Positions 34,488 to 43,284 of a stretch of DNA of 64,000 bases are shown piece by piece (positions within the stretch are counted from its first letter, which is position 1; each line of letters opens with the position of its first letter). The notes beneath the pieces are model-generated. The model was given only the letters and a program-made list of their open reading frames with translations. It was not told the origin of the DNA and did no database searches. A program made the translations under genes and the position numbers. The DNA comes from JASHPR01 sp963739645 (lineage in GTDB: Bacteria > Actinomycetota > Actinomycetes > Streptosporangiales > Streptosporangiaceae), in NCBI GenBank assembly GCA_963739645.1, contig CAVUBM010000067.1, forward strand, positions 1-64,000. Direction: 5' to 3'.

Positions 34488-34919
34488 GTGACCACTTCCC
34501 GGCCCGCCACCCCTCGGCTCGGCCGCGGTACCCGGGTCCGCGGGACCCGGCAGGCCGAGGCTCTGTCCCTGGTACTGGACGGGCTGCCCGGGTTCTGCAG
34601 CGCGCAGCAGATCCACGCCGAGCTGCGCAACCGGGGCGAGCATGTCGGGCTCACCACGGTCTACCGGCATCTGCAGGTGCTCAGCGAGGACGGCAAGGTC
34701 GACGCCATCCGCGATTCCAGCGGCGAGACCCTGTACCGCAAGTGCCGCAGCGACGCCCACCACCATCACCTGACCTGCCGTAACTGTGGTCAGAGCGTAG
34801 AGGTGGAGGGGCGTGCGGTGGAGCGCTGGGCCGAGCAGGTGGCGGCCGAGGCCGGCTTTACCGACGTGGGGCACACGGTGGAGTTGTTCGGCCGCTGCCC
34901 GCAGTGCGGACCGGCCTGA
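34488..34919 (+). CDS. zur: Zinc uptake regulator, Fur family
   Basis: 143 residues from GTG 34488. Winged HTH: TRQAEALSLVLDGLPGFCSA, IHAELRNRGEHVGLTTVYRH and LQVLSEDGKVDAI. Metal part: DAHHHHLTCRNCGQSVEVEG with the His cluster and the first CxxC, ending FGRCPQCGPA with the second CxxC (structural zinc). The C-terminal spacing and the 'VEVEGRAVERWAEQVAAEAG' helix match actinobacterial Zur rather than FurA or Nur. Zur represses zinc importers and zinc-free ribosomal protein paralogues when zinc is sufficient. No zinc transporter is next to it in this window; it is divergent from the YyaL-like gene. Confidence 0.88.
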   Translation: MTTSRPATPRLGRGTRVRGTRQAEALSLVLDGLPGFCSAQQIHAELRNRGEHVGLTTVYRHLQVLSEDGKVDAIRDSSGETLYRKCRSDAHHHHLTCRNCGQSVEVEGRAVERWAEQVAAEAGFTDVGHTVELFGRCPQCGPA

Positions 34920-34947
34920 CCCGGCTCTCGTCCTACCGGCGGCTGTC

Positions 34948-35592
34948 CTACCGGCGGCCGGGATCCGTGGTGGAGGAACCCACGTTCTCGTTCAGCCAGG
35001 CGCAGAGCGGCTGGCTGGCGACCAGGAAATCGGCCACGCGCTGCTTGGCCGCCCGCGTCCCGAGCCAGGCCGCGACCGGCCATTCCTTCCAGGCCAGCAC
35101 GCCCTTGTAGCGCAGCAGCCCGATCCGCGGGTGGTCCGCCGGGTAGCCCCGGGGAGCGGTCTTGAGCGCGTCATGGCCGTTGACGCCGATCCCCTGCCGC
35201 TCGACCGCGGAGATCACCCGCTCGAGCTCCTGGCCGGTCCAGTCGGCCGCCACGGCGGCCCGGTACCGGTCCAGCTGATCCGCGGCCATGCCGTACATCC
35301 CGCTGCCCGCCGCGAGGCCGTTCGAGGAGAGCTGGATGTACCCGTCGCCAATGACCGCGCCGATGTGGGTCTTATACGGCGTCTTGTCCCTGCTGAACCT
35401 GATGTCACGGTACGGCCGGAAGATCTTGGGATCGCCGAACTCCGGCGCGAGTTCCTCCAGGAGTTCGGTCATCGGGCCGAGGACCGTTTCCTCGTAGACC
35501 GCCTTGTGCTCGGTCCAGTAGGCCTTGGAGTTGTCCGCCTCCAGGCCGTCGTAGAACTCCAGCGCCTCGGCGGGCCAGCCCCGGAAGGACAT
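34948..35592 (-). CDS. DUF2461 (TIGR02453) family protein
   Basis: 214 residues from ATG 35592 with GGAGGAGG upstream. Family blocks: FRGWPAEALEFYDGLEADNS, KAYWTEHKAVYEETVLGPMT, FGDPKIFRPYRDIRFSRDKT, PYKTHIGAVIGDGYIQLSSN, AAGSGMYGMAADQLDRYRAA and PRGYPADHPRIGLLRYKGVL. The protein is cytoplasmic, of normal length and of unknown biochemical function. It converges on zur with 28 bases between them and lies 21 bases after the amidohydrolase gene on the same strand, so it may be co-transcribed with it. Confidence 0.9.
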   Translation of the reverse strand: MSFRGWPAEALEFYDGLEADNSKAYWTEHKAVYEETVLGPMTELLEELAPEFGDPKIFRPYRDIRFSRDKTPYKTHIGAVIGDGYIQLSSNGLAAGSGMYGMAADQLDRYRAAVAADWTGQELERVISAVERQGIGVNGHDALKTAPRGYPADHPRIGLLRYKGVLAWKEWPVAAWLGTRAAKQRVADFLVASQPLCAWLNENVGSSTTDPGRR

Positions 35593-35613
35593 CGCCGGAT
35601 CCTCCTCCGTCGG

Positions 35614-37034
35614 TCATCAGCGATGATGCCAGATGGGCGGCTTGGACCGGCCGCGGCGAAGCCACTGACCCTGGCCGGGCTGGGCGGCGGCGGTGCCGTC
35701 GGCCAGCACCACCTGGCCGCGGCGCAGCACGAACCGGGGCCAGCCCTGCACGCTCCAGCCGTCGTACACCGAGTACCCGGCGCGCGACTGCATGCGCGAC
35801 CCGTCGATGACCCGGCGCTGCTGCGGATCCCACAGACCGAGGTCGGCGTCGGAGCCGACGGCGATCGCGCCCTTCCGCGGGTACAGGCCGAACAGCCGCG
35901 CGGCGCTGGCCGACGGTCAGCTCCACGAACCTGTCCAGCGAGATCCGCCCGGCCGCGACGCCCTCCGAGAACAGCATCGGCATGAGCGTCTCCAGGTCGG
36001 CGACGCCCTGCCGGGCCGTCACCACGTCCAGGGCCGGATCGAGCTTGGCCGCCAGCGTCCACGGCGCGTGATCGCTGCAGACGGTGTCCACCCCGCCCGC
36101 GGCCAGGCCGCGCCACAGCGCGTCCCGGTCGGACTGGTCCCGCAGCGGCGGGGCACCGACGTACTTGGCCGCTTCTGGCTCGTCAAAGCGCTCCCGGGTC
36201 AGGTGCAGGTACAGCGGCCTGGTCTCGACGTAGACCGGCAGCCCGGCGGCCCGGGCCTGCTCAGCACCGGTCCAGGGCGGCGGCCGAGGACAGGTGCACG
36301 ACGTAGACCGGCGCGCCGGTGCCGCGGGCCAGCGTCACGGCCTGGTCGATGGCCTCGACCTCGGCGCGGACCGGCCGCGCCTCGGGGAAGTGGCGTATCG
36401 CGCCGCGGCCGGCCTCGATCAGCTCCCGTCCGGTCCGTTCGAGTATCCCGGCGTCCTCGCAGTGCACCAGCGTCAGCGACCCGGCCCGGCCGGCCGCGGC
36501 GATCGCGTCGGCCAGGCCCGGCGTCCCGGCGGCGTAGTCCGGATCGGACAGGAACACCTTCACGCTGGTGTGCCCGTCGGCCGCCAGGCCGGCGATCTCG
36601 GCCGCGGTGCCGTCGCCGAGGCCGGTGAGCACCGGGTGCAGGAACCAGTCCACCGCGGCCTCGGCGCTGGCCCCGGCCATCTCCCGGGCGACGGCCTCGG
36701 TCATGGTCTCGCCGGGCAGCGCGAACGTCATGTTCCCGACCGTGGTGATGCCCCCGGCGATGGCCGCCAGCGAGCCGGTCCAGAAGTCGTCCACCCAGAC
36801 CGGCTCCTGCTGGCCAAGCTCCGCGGCCAGCGCGGCGTAGACCAGGTGCACGTGCGCGTCGAGGCCGCCGGGGAGGACCAGCAGCCCGTCGGCGTCCAGC
36901 TCGTCCAGCCCGGCCAGGGTGCCGCCGATCTCGGCTATCCGGCCGTCCCGGACGCCGACATCAGCGACCTCGCGGTGGCCGGGGGTGATGACTGTTCCGT
37001 TGCGGATGACGAGGTCAAGGGGCGCTGTAGCCAC
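35614..37034 (-). pseudogene. Cyclic-amidohydrolase (dihydropyrimidinase/hydantoinase/allantoinase type), two frameshifts
   Basis: Start GTG 37034: PLDLVIRNGTVITPGHREVA, then LPGGLDAHVHLVY (metal-binding HxH), TVGNMTFALPGETMTEAVAR, DGHTSVKVFLSDPDYAAGTP (the carboxylated Lys position is in SVKVF), LTLVHCEDAGIL (His) and APVYVVHLSSAAALD (His). A break near 36265 leads to ARAAGLPVYVETRPLYLHLT, CSDHAPWTLAAK (Asp) and then, after a break near 35910, ARLFGLYPRKGAIAVGSDAD and the end PPIWHHR. All metal ligands are present. About 470 residues, as expected for D-hydantoinase or dihydropyrimidinase, which open cyclic diamides. The substrate is not resolvable. The two breaks may be consensus errors; no partner carbamoylase or permease is seen. 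Confidence 0.85.
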
Positions 37035-37166
37035 CAGAGCATCCTGGCACGTCCGCAACGCCCTGCGCGGGCAGGCTGCGCTGGACATCCTGCGGGCAGT
37101 CCGCTACACAACTGGTGTCTTGTATCCCGGCATTCATCCGACGTGCCGCACCCGGAGGCCTGCCCT

Positions 37167-38046
37167 ATGTCCACGCCCCACCCGGACGAGTTCACCGGGC
37201 TGGCCGCCCTGGTCACCGGCGGCGCCTCGGGCATCGGCCTGGCCACCGCCCGGCTGCTGGCGTCGCGGGGTGCTCAGGTGGCGATACTCGACCGCGAGAT
37301 ACCCGCGCACGGCGGCGGGACCAGCGGCGGCATCCAGGGCGATTACCCGCCGGGCAACAGCCATCAGGCGAGCGGCCCGTTCGGCAGCGGCCCCCTGGAC
37401 GGCAGCCTGATGCCGGTCATCGCCGATGTGACCGACGACCCCGGGGTCCGTTCGGCGGTCACCGCGGCGACCGAGGCCTTCGGCGGCCTGGACATCCTGG
37501 TCAACAACGCGGGCATCGGGGCGGCCGGCACGATCGAGAGCAATGACGACGCGGAGTGGCGGCGCGTGATGGACGTGAACGTGCTGGGCATCATGCGGAC
37601 GTCACGCGCGGCCCTGCCCGCGCTGCGCGCCGCCGCGGCGCCGGCGCGGCCAGGCCGCGATCGTCAACACCAGCTCGATCGCGGCCATCGCCGGGCTGCC
37701 GCAGCGCGCCCTGTACTCGGCGACCAAGGGCGCGATCTACTCGCTGACCCTGGCCATGGCCGCTGATCATGTCCGCGAGAACATCAGGGTCAACTGCGTG
37801 ACGCCGGGGACGGCCGACACCCCGTGGGTAGCGCGGCTGCTGCAGGCGGCACCCGATCCGGAGGCCGAGCGGGCGGCGCTCAAGGCCCGGCAGCCCATGG
37901 GACGGCTGGTGTCCGCCGAGGAGGTGGCCGCGGGGATCGCGTACCTGGCCAGCCCGCACGCCAGCTCGGTCACCGGCACGTCGCTGGCCGTGGACGGCGG
38001 CATGGCCGGGCTCAGGCTCCGGCCTCCCGCCCCGCCGCCTGCCTAG
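37167..38046 (+). pseudogene. Short-chain dehydrogenase/reductase, one frameshift
   Basis: Start ATG 37167 (CCGGAGG upstream): AALVTGGASGIGLATARLLA (NAD(P) Rossmann loop TGGxxGIG), a long Gly-rich insertion at ~48-85 (HGGGTSGGIQGDYPPGNSHQ...), LDILVNNAGIGAAGTIESND (NNAG), and VMDVNVLGIMRTSRAALPAL. After a break near 37650: AAIVNTSSIAAIAGLPQRAL, YSATKGAIYSLTLAMAADHV (catalytic YxxxK after the Ser) and VNCVTPGTADTPWVARLL. The catalytic Ser-Tyr-Lys is complete. About 290 residues because of the unusual ~35-residue insertion after the second strand. It is a classical-type SDR with likely alcohol/ketone oxidoreductase activity, substrate unknown; relatives in 2-keto-3-deoxy-L-fuconate-type pathways share this C-terminal end. 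Divergent from the amidohydrolase. Confidence 0.85.
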
Positions 38047-38171
38047 CCGGACCGGCCCGTCTCCCCCCGGTGCCCTCGAGCCTCCCGGCGGCGGTGATCT
38101 CGGGCGGCCGGCGCGGTGACCCCGGTCGCCCCGGCGGCGGTCCCCGGGCGGTGACAGCCCTGGTCACTACG

Positions 38172-40049
38172 ATGTGCCGCGTGCCTACCCGCTTTGACGT
38201 CTCGGGCGTGCCGCCACAGGGCGGTTATGTGGCCAAGCAATGCCCGGTCCGGGCCCAGTGGGACGTCATCCAGCCTGGCCTGCCGCGGCCGGTTTCGCCG
38301 GCCGTCGGGCGCCGGTTCACGCGGGGGCTCGAGTTCGAGGCGGACATCGTGGCCCGGCTGCTGGCTCTGCACCCGGCGGCCCGCGTGATCTCCGGCGAGA
38401 GCCGGGCCGAGCGGGAGGAGGCCACGCTCGGCGCGGTGCGGGCCGGCGCGGGCCTGATCGTGGCCGGGCGCCTGCCCACCGATCTCGCGGGCCGCCGGGC
38501 CGGTGAGCCCGACCTCCTGGTGGCCGCCGCCGACGGCTCCGGGTACCGGCCGGTGGACATCAAGCATCATCGGTGCCTGGGCGCTGATCCCGGTGGCCTG
38601 GCCGCGCGCTGCTCGCCGCTCGGCCGCCCGGGCTGGGAAGCGGCGGAACCGGGCCCGGGCCCGGCCCGCAAGCGCCGGGAAGACCTCCTGCAACTCGCCC
38701 ATTACCAGCGCATGCTGGAAGCCGCACACCTGGCCGCCGCGGGCGTGCGCGCGGGCGGCATCATCGGCGTCGACGGCGTGGTCGTGTGGTACGACCTGGA
38801 CGCCGGGATCTGGCTGACGCCGTCGTCCAGCGGCCGCCAGAAGCGGCGCTCGACCATGGAGATCTACGACTTCGAGTTCGGCTTCCGCCTGGACGTTCTC
38901 GCCGCCGCCGCCCGCCACCAGGCCGATCCGTCGGCCGAGCTGCTGGTGGTGCCGGTGCGGATCGGGGAGTGCGCGGAATGCCCGTGGTGGTCCTGGTGCG
39001 GCCCGCAGCTCGAGGCCGGATCCGGGGACGTGACCCTGCTGCCCAGCCTGGGCTGGCGGGCCTGGCGGATCCACCGCGACCACGGCGTCACCAGCCGCGC
39101 CGCCCTGGCCGCCCTCGACCACCGCACCGCTGGTCTCGTCGCCGGGCGGGTGGACCTGCGGCCGGTCATGGCCGCGATCGGCACGCGGCCCGACGGCACG
39201 CCAGTCCGGGCGGTCATCGGCGAGCGGAAGCGGGCCCAGCTCGCGCGCCTGGCGGAGGCCGGCGTCCGCACGCTGGGCGACGCCCGGGCGCTGTCACCGG
39301 GCACGGCCGCCTACTGCGACCAGCCGATGCAGGGCCTGCCGGACCAGATCGACCAGGCCAGGGCCGCGCTGGGTGACGCCCCCGTCTACCGCCGCCGGGG
39401 CGTCGCGCACGTCGCGGTGCCCCGCGGCGACGTCGAGGTCGACATCGACATGGAGAGCACCGAAGACGGCGTGTACCTCTGGGGCGTCCTGGTCACCAAC
39501 CGGTCGGCCCGGGGCGCCGGCCCCGCCGGGTACCGCGCGTTCGGCACGTGGCTGCCGATGACGGCCGAGGTCGAGGCCGCGCTGTTCTCGGAGTTCTGGG
39601 CGTGGCTGTCGGAGGTCAGGGCCGCCGCGGCGGCCGCGGGCGCGGTGTTCCGCGCGTACTGCTACAACGCCGCGGCCGAGACCACTCAGCTGCGCCGCAT
39701 TTCCGCTGTGACCGGCCTGGACGAGGCGGTCGCCGCGTTCGTGGGCGGTGACGGCTGGGTGGACCTGCTGCGCGTGTTCGACAGCCAGCTCATCACGGGC
39801 TCGTCGGCCGGGCTCAAGAGCGTGGCGCCACTGTGCGGCTTCTCCTGGGAGGTCGACGACCCCGGGGGCGCCGAGTCCATGATCTATTACGACCAGGCCG
39901 TCAGCGCGGACGATCCCGCCGCGGCGGAGGCGGCCCGGGCCTGGCTGCTGGCCTACAACCGCGGCGACGTCGAAGCCGCCGCCGCCCTCAGGGACTGGCT
40001 GGACCAGGCTGCCTCCGGCTGCCCGCCGGTCGAGACGCTCGGATCTTGA
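38172..40049 (+). CDS. TM0106-type RecB-like nuclease fused to an RNase H-like exonuclease domain
   Basis: 625 residues from ATG 38172 (GTG 38181 also possible). N-terminal Cas4/RecB-like nuclease: a lone Cys in AKQCPVRAQWD, then GEPDLLVAA (~111-119) and YRPVDIKHHR (~125-134), giving the D...D-x-K active site, QLAHYQRMLEAA, and a Cys cluster ECAECPWWSWC. The four Cys are placed as in Fe-S-bound RecB-family nucleases. A helical linker with helix-hairpin-helix-like text follows (RLAEAGVRTLGDARALS). C-terminal YprB-like RNase H fold: VDIDMESTEDGVYLWGVLVT (D-x-E), VFRAYCYNAAAETTQLR, LLRVFDSQLITGSSAGLKSV and LLAYNRGDVEAAAAL (last Asp). The combined activity is probably nucleic-acid processing or repair; no characterised substrate. 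No defence genes adjoin it. Confidence 0.87.
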   Translation: MCRVPTRFDVSGVPPQGGYVAKQCPVRAQWDVIQPGLPRPVSPAVGRRFTRGLEFEADIVARLLALHPAARVISGESRAEREEATLGAVRAGAGLIVAGRLPTDLAGRRAGEPDLLVAAADGSGYRPVDIKHHRCLGADPGGLAARCSPLGRPGWEAAEPGPGPARKRREDLLQLAHYQRMLEAAHLAAAGVRAGGIIGVDGVVVWYDLDAGIWLTPSSSGRQKRRSTMEIYDFEFGFRLDVLAAAARHQADPSAELLVVPVRIGECAECPWWSWCGPQLEAGSGDVTLLPSLGWRAWRIHRDHGVTSRAALAALDHRTAGLVAGRVDLRPVMAAIGTRPDGTPVRAVIGERKRAQLARLAEAGVRTLGDARALSPGTAAYCDQPMQGLPDQIDQARAALGDAPVYRRRGVAHVAVPRGDVEVDIDMESTEDGVYLWGVLVTNRSARGAGPAGYRAFGTWLPMTAEVEAALFSEFWAWLSEVRAAAAAAGAVFRAYCYNAAAETTQLRRISAVTGLDEAVAAFVGGDGWVDLLRVFDSQLITGSSAGLKSVAPLCGFSWEVDDPGGAESMIYYDQAVSADDPAAAEAARAWLLAYNRGDVEAAAALRDWLDQAASGCPPVETLGS

Positions 40050-40054
40050 CGGAG

Positions 40055-40165
40055 CTAGACGACGGCCCAGGTGACCTTGCCGCCGCCCTGGACCCGGCAG
40101 GCATCCCACTGCGAGGTGAGCTCCGCGACCAGCATCAGGCTGACCGGCCCGAGCCCCTCCGGCCG
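40055..40165 (-). pseudogene. HATPase_c (anti-sigma-like) C-terminal remnant
   Basis: A ~35-codon minus-strand end reading GPVSLMLVAELTSQWDACRV then QGGGKVTWAVV and a TAG at 40055-40057. This matches the last strand-helix of the actinomycete RsbW-like ATPase family ('GLmLVaeLt..Wd...v.gGKvtWav'). Nothing upstream continues the fold. A decay product similar to the one at 7067-7354. Confidence 0.5.
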
Positions 40166-40206
40166 ACCTGCGGGCGGAGGGGCTCTGTCACGCCCGGCTG
40201 GCCTGG

Positions 40207-41409
40207 CTAGCTGGTACAGGCGGGCCAGGTGAGATGGGCCGGGCTGATCACGTGCATGGGCAGGATGGGGTGAGGTGCCTTCTGGCTGGGGGCGTCGGAG
40301 ATCAGGACGCTCGAGCGCGAGCCGACCGCGTCGCCGTACTGCGGCGTCACCTGGATGTAGGCCCCGGTCTTGGTGCTGGCCAGGTACGTCGCCGCGGTGG
40401 TCGTCCAGGCCAGCGTGCCCGGGCCCAGCGCCAGGTCGGCGAAGTAGGCGCCGGTGGGCAGCTGGAGGGCCGGCTGCGCCTCCTGGTTCTGCGCGGGCGA
40501 GTAGAAGAGGCTGTTCAGGTCCGGGCTGAAGTACGCGGTCCTGGTGCCGTCGGAGACCACGAAGTCGGTGCCGTGCACGGCCCGGAGCACCGGCGGCAGC
40601 GCCGCTGGCCGGCCGGTGGTGACGTCGATCGCGTGCAGTGTCGTCTGCGTGCCCGGCCGGTCGGACTCGGGCCACACCAGCAGGTGCCCGTCGAAGAACG
40701 GCGGCTGGGTGTGGCCGGTCCTGACCACCGTGACCTGGCCGGTGGCCAGGTTGGCCAGGCGGACCTCGACCTCGTTGCCCGGCCCGTACCCCTGGGCCCA
40801 CGCCGCGTAGCTGCCGCGGACCGCGGGCGGGTGCCAGGGACTCGGCCACGGGGTGCCGCCCGGGCTCTTGATCGAATGGCCGATCTTGAGCAGGCGGCGG
40901 GTGGCGGAGTCCCAGGCGTAGATCGTGAAGTAGTCGAGGCTCTTCAGCGAGTAGGTCTCCTCCCACGCGATCCAGCGCCCGTCGGAGGCGCCGTCCGCCT
41001 GGTCGGAATTGGAGTTCCGGAACGAGTGGATCGTCCGTATGTGGCCGCTGGCCAGGTTCAGCGCGGCGACGCCGGAGAAGCCCGACGTCCAGGTCGACAC
41101 GTACGCGGTCTTGCCGCCCTTGGACATCCCGAGCGGCACCACCTCACCCCTGAGGGATTTCGGGACCGTCCGGTCCAGTTCCTTGCGGATGGCCGCGTTC
41201 GGCTTCACCGGGCAGAACGTCAGCGCGGCCGCGGCCGGCGCGGTGCCGGGGGATGACCCGGAACCGGCGTGTGCCTGCCCGGCCGGCGCCCGTCCGCTGC
41301 TCGTGCAGCCGGCGATGGCCACGCTGGCGAGCCCGAGCGCGAGCAGGGCGCCCGGCCACGCCCGGCGGGGCTGGCCGGGCCGTCGGCTACCAGGCGTAAC
41401 CACGGGCAC
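40207..41409 (-). CDS. Lipoprotein with predicted beta-propeller-like repeats
   Basis: 400 residues. Lipoprotein signal: RRAWPGALLALGLASVAIAG followed by Cys (lipobox VAIAGC), so the mature protein is anchored outside the membrane. After a Ser/Ala-rich spacer the body contains six or so similar strand-rich segments (MSKGGKTAYVSTWTSGFSGV, ASDGRWIAWEETYSLKSLDY, VRGSYAAWAQGYGPGNEVEV, FDGHLLVWPESDRPGTQTTL, VVSDGTRTAYFSPDLNSLFY, GPGTLAWTTTAATYLAST), with the '.dg..laW..' pattern of WD40/TolB-like propellers. No enzymatic motif. Its start overlaps the end of the secreted C39 peptidase gene by 23 bases, so the two are translationally coupled and probably act together at the cell surface. Confidence 0.7.
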   Translation of the reverse strand: MPVVTPGSRRPGQPRRAWPGALLALGLASVAIAGCTSSGRAPAGQAHAGSGSSPGTAPAAAALTFCPVKPNAAIRKELDRTVPKSLRGEVVPLGMSKGGKTAYVSTWTSGFSGVAALNLASGHIRTIHSFRNSNSDQADGASDGRWIAWEETYSLKSLDYFTIYAWDSATRRLLKIGHSIKSPGGTPWPSPWHPPAVRGSYAAWAQGYGPGNEVEVRLANLATGQVTVVRTGHTQPPFFDGHLLVWPESDRPGTQTTLHAIDVTTGRPAALPPVLRAVHGTDFVVSDGTRTAYFSPDLNSLFYSPAQNQEAQPALQLPTGAYFADLALGPGTLAWTTTAATYLASTKTGAYIQVTPQYGDAVGSRSSVLISDAPSQKAPHPILPMHVISPAHLTWPACTS

Positions 41410-42283
41410 CGATGATGTTCACGATCGTGCTGGACGGCAGCGAGGAGTAGGCCGGGACGGTGGCGGCCCACCCGATGCTCGACGCACCGTGCACCGAGTC
41501 CTCGTAATCCGTCGTGGCACCGGATTTCCGGTATCCCCTGATGTCGAACCAGTGGAAAATCGTCTGATTCACCGGGTGCCCGACCAGATGGGGGCCGCCG
41601 GGAACTTCGTACGCATTGCCAGCGAGCGGAACGCCCCCGTTGTGGTTGACGTCGGTCACCAGGTCGACCTCGAACGTCTTGACCTGAGATTTGGTTGGCG
41701 ACCACGGCAGGCCGACGGCCACGTAATTGTTCAGGTGCTGGTTCTTGTTGAGTACTTTCGGCACGGGATAACCGCCTGGGTTCGACCAGTCCGTCCCGCC
41801 CGTGGTCGTCCTGAGCTGCCGGGCCGCGGCCCGCTGGCTCACCTTCATGCCCATCTGGGCCAGCATCTCCGAGACCGTGGCCGGGCCGCAGAAGTAGTTC
41901 GTGACCTGCGCCTGCTGGGTCGCCCGCAGATCGCGGGAGGGCGGCAGGCTGCTGCGGCACGACTGGCTCGTGCACCTGGCCGCCGAGCTGCCCTGGCTGC
42001 GTGTCGCCCCGACGAAGGTCCTGGCCGCGGCCTGCTTCTCGGCGTTAGCCGAGAGCATGGCATTACTCATGGGCGGCGCCGGGAGCCCCTGCTTGGTGCG
42101 CAGATGGGCCCCGGAGTCCGCAACCAGCGACGCGGGCTCCGCCGCGGCCGTTAGGACGGCACTCGCGCCCAGACCGCCGGGAGCGCCGGCCTCGGCCGCC
42201 GACCCGGGCAGGGCGGCCCACCCCGCTGACAGGCCTATTGCCGCCATAGTGACCAGTCGGTACACCCATTGCCGAGACCTCAT
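41387..42283 (-). CDS. Secreted C39-like cysteine peptidase
   Basis: 298 residues. Signal peptide MRSRQWVYRLVTMAAIGLSA with cleavage near GSAAEA. After a ~95-residue linker come two Cys (CTSQSC) and the Peptidase_C39_2 domain: QVTNYFCGPATVSEMLAQMG (catalytic Cys132 in NYFCGPA), VDLVTDVNHNGGVPLAGNAY, and TIFHWFDIRGY (catalytic His244) with a later DS for the Asp. Papain-like fold; relatives cleave Gly-Gly-type or wall peptides, but free secreted C39_2 proteins in actinomycetes are uncharacterised. Coupled to the downstream lipoprotein gene by a 23-base overlap. Confidence 0.8.
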   Translation of the reverse strand: MRSRQWVYRLVTMAAIGLSAGWAALPGSAAEAGAPGGLGASAVLTAAAEPASLVADSGAHLRTKQGLPAPPMSNAMLSANAEKQAAARTFVGATRSQGSSAARCTSQSCRSSLPPSRDLRATQQAQVTNYFCGPATVSEMLAQMGMKVSQRAAARQLRTTTGGTDWSNPGGYPVPKVLNKNQHLNNYVAVGLPWSPTKSQVKTFEVDLVTDVNHNGGVPLAGNAYEVPGGPHLVGHPVNQTIFHWFDIRGYRKSGATTDYEDSVHGASSIGWAATVPAYSSLPSSTIVNIIGARGYAW

Positions 42284-42432
42284 GATTCCTCCGTCCAGGC
42301 ATGACCCTGTATATCCGAATTACCGCTGATTATTGGGCGCGAATTGGGGGGCGCGTGCAGTTAGATTAGGCGAGCAGGCGACGGCGACGCCCATGAAATT
42401 GCGAACGAGAGGAGCTGTGCTGGCCTGATTAA

Positions 42433-42460
42433 TAGCCGGTAAGCAGGCAATTGCCGGCTA
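42433..42460 (-). terminator. Inverted repeat downstream of the AAA ATPase gene
   Basis: TAGCCGG / CCGGCTA arms around TAAGCAGGCAATTG, 29 bases past the ATPase stop on the minus strand. A short hairpin without a strong U-run; possible terminator. The surrounding 200 bases (42284-42488) are unusually AT-rich and should also hold the C39 gene promoter. Confidence 0.4.
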
Positions 42461-42488
42461 AGCAGAATGCTATTCGCCAAACCGGCAG

Positions 42489-43229
42489 CTATCCGTCAAG
42501 CAGGCGGCGGAAATACGCGTCGGGCTCGGCCAGGAACAAGCGCCAGTGCCGGACCAGGTCCAGCTCGTCCCACCGGGCGGCGCGGATGCCCCAGCCGCCC
42601 AGTTCCAGCAGGCTCGCACCGGGGATCGCGGCGATCATCGGCGAGTGCGTCGCGACCACCGCCTGGGCCCCGGCCCGGGCCAGGTCGTGCAGCAGGGCCA
42701 CCAGCCCCAGGCAGGCGGTGAACGACAGCGGCGCGTCGGGCTCGTCCATGAGGTAGAAGCCGGGCTCATTCACCCGGGTACGCAGGATCTCGAGGAACCC
42801 CTCCCCGTGGCTGAGCTCATGGAAGCGCTCCTGCTTCCGCCCCGGGTTCTCCTCCAGGTAGCGCTGCAGCCCGTGCATCGTGTCCGCGCGCAGGAAGTAC
42901 GACCACCGCGGCCGGACCGGCCCGCGCTCGACCACCAGGCTGGCGCCGGCGCCCGGCTCGCTGTCCCGGGTCCGGTACAGCCGCGCCTGGGCCGACCCGC
43001 CCTGCGGGTTCAGCCCGTAGGCCTCGGCCAGGGTCTCCACGACCGTCGACTTGCCAGACCCGTTCTCGCCCACGATCACGGTCAGCCCGGCGGGGAGTTC
43101 CAGCCCGTCGCGCAGGATCTGCGCCATCGCCGGCACCGTGGCCGGCCAGGTGCCCGGGTCGGCCCGCCGCCCCGGATCGGGCCGGAACGCCCGGACCGGG
43201 CGGTTGTCCTCAACCCAGCTTTCGGCCAC
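42489..43229 (-). CDS. AAA_23/ABC-type ATPase (RecF/SMC-like short ATPase)
   Basis: 246 residues from GTG 43229. Walker A LTVIVGENGSGKSTVVETLA (~49-68), a Gln/arginine-rich middle (RPRWSYFLRADTMHGLQRYL), LSHGEGFLEIL (ABC signature-like), GFYLMDEPDAPLSFTACLGL (Walker B DEP) and AVVATHSPMIAAIPG (switch His). There is no coiled coil, so it is shorter than SMC/RecF and like the stand-alone 'AAA family ATPase' proteins with EAYGLNPQGGSAQ, widespread in actinomycetes. Function unknown, perhaps DNA- or nucleotide-sensing. Divergent from recQ with 55 bases between starts. Confidence 0.82.
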   Translation of the reverse strand: MAESWVEDNRPVRAFRPDPGRRADPGTWPATVPAMAQILRDGLELPAGLTVIVGENGSGKSTVVETLAEAYGLNPQGGSAQARLYRTRDSEPGAGASLVVERGPVRPRWSYFLRADTMHGLQRYLEENPGRKQERFHELSHGEGFLEILRTRVNEPGFYLMDEPDAPLSFTACLGLVALLHDLARAGAQAVVATHSPMIAAIPGASLLELGGWGIRAARWDELDLVRHWRLFLAEPDAYFRRLLDG

Positions 43230-43284
43230 GCCACGATCATGCCCGGAGGGCCGGGCCGTCGGCACCTCCTGGTACGAAGGAACA

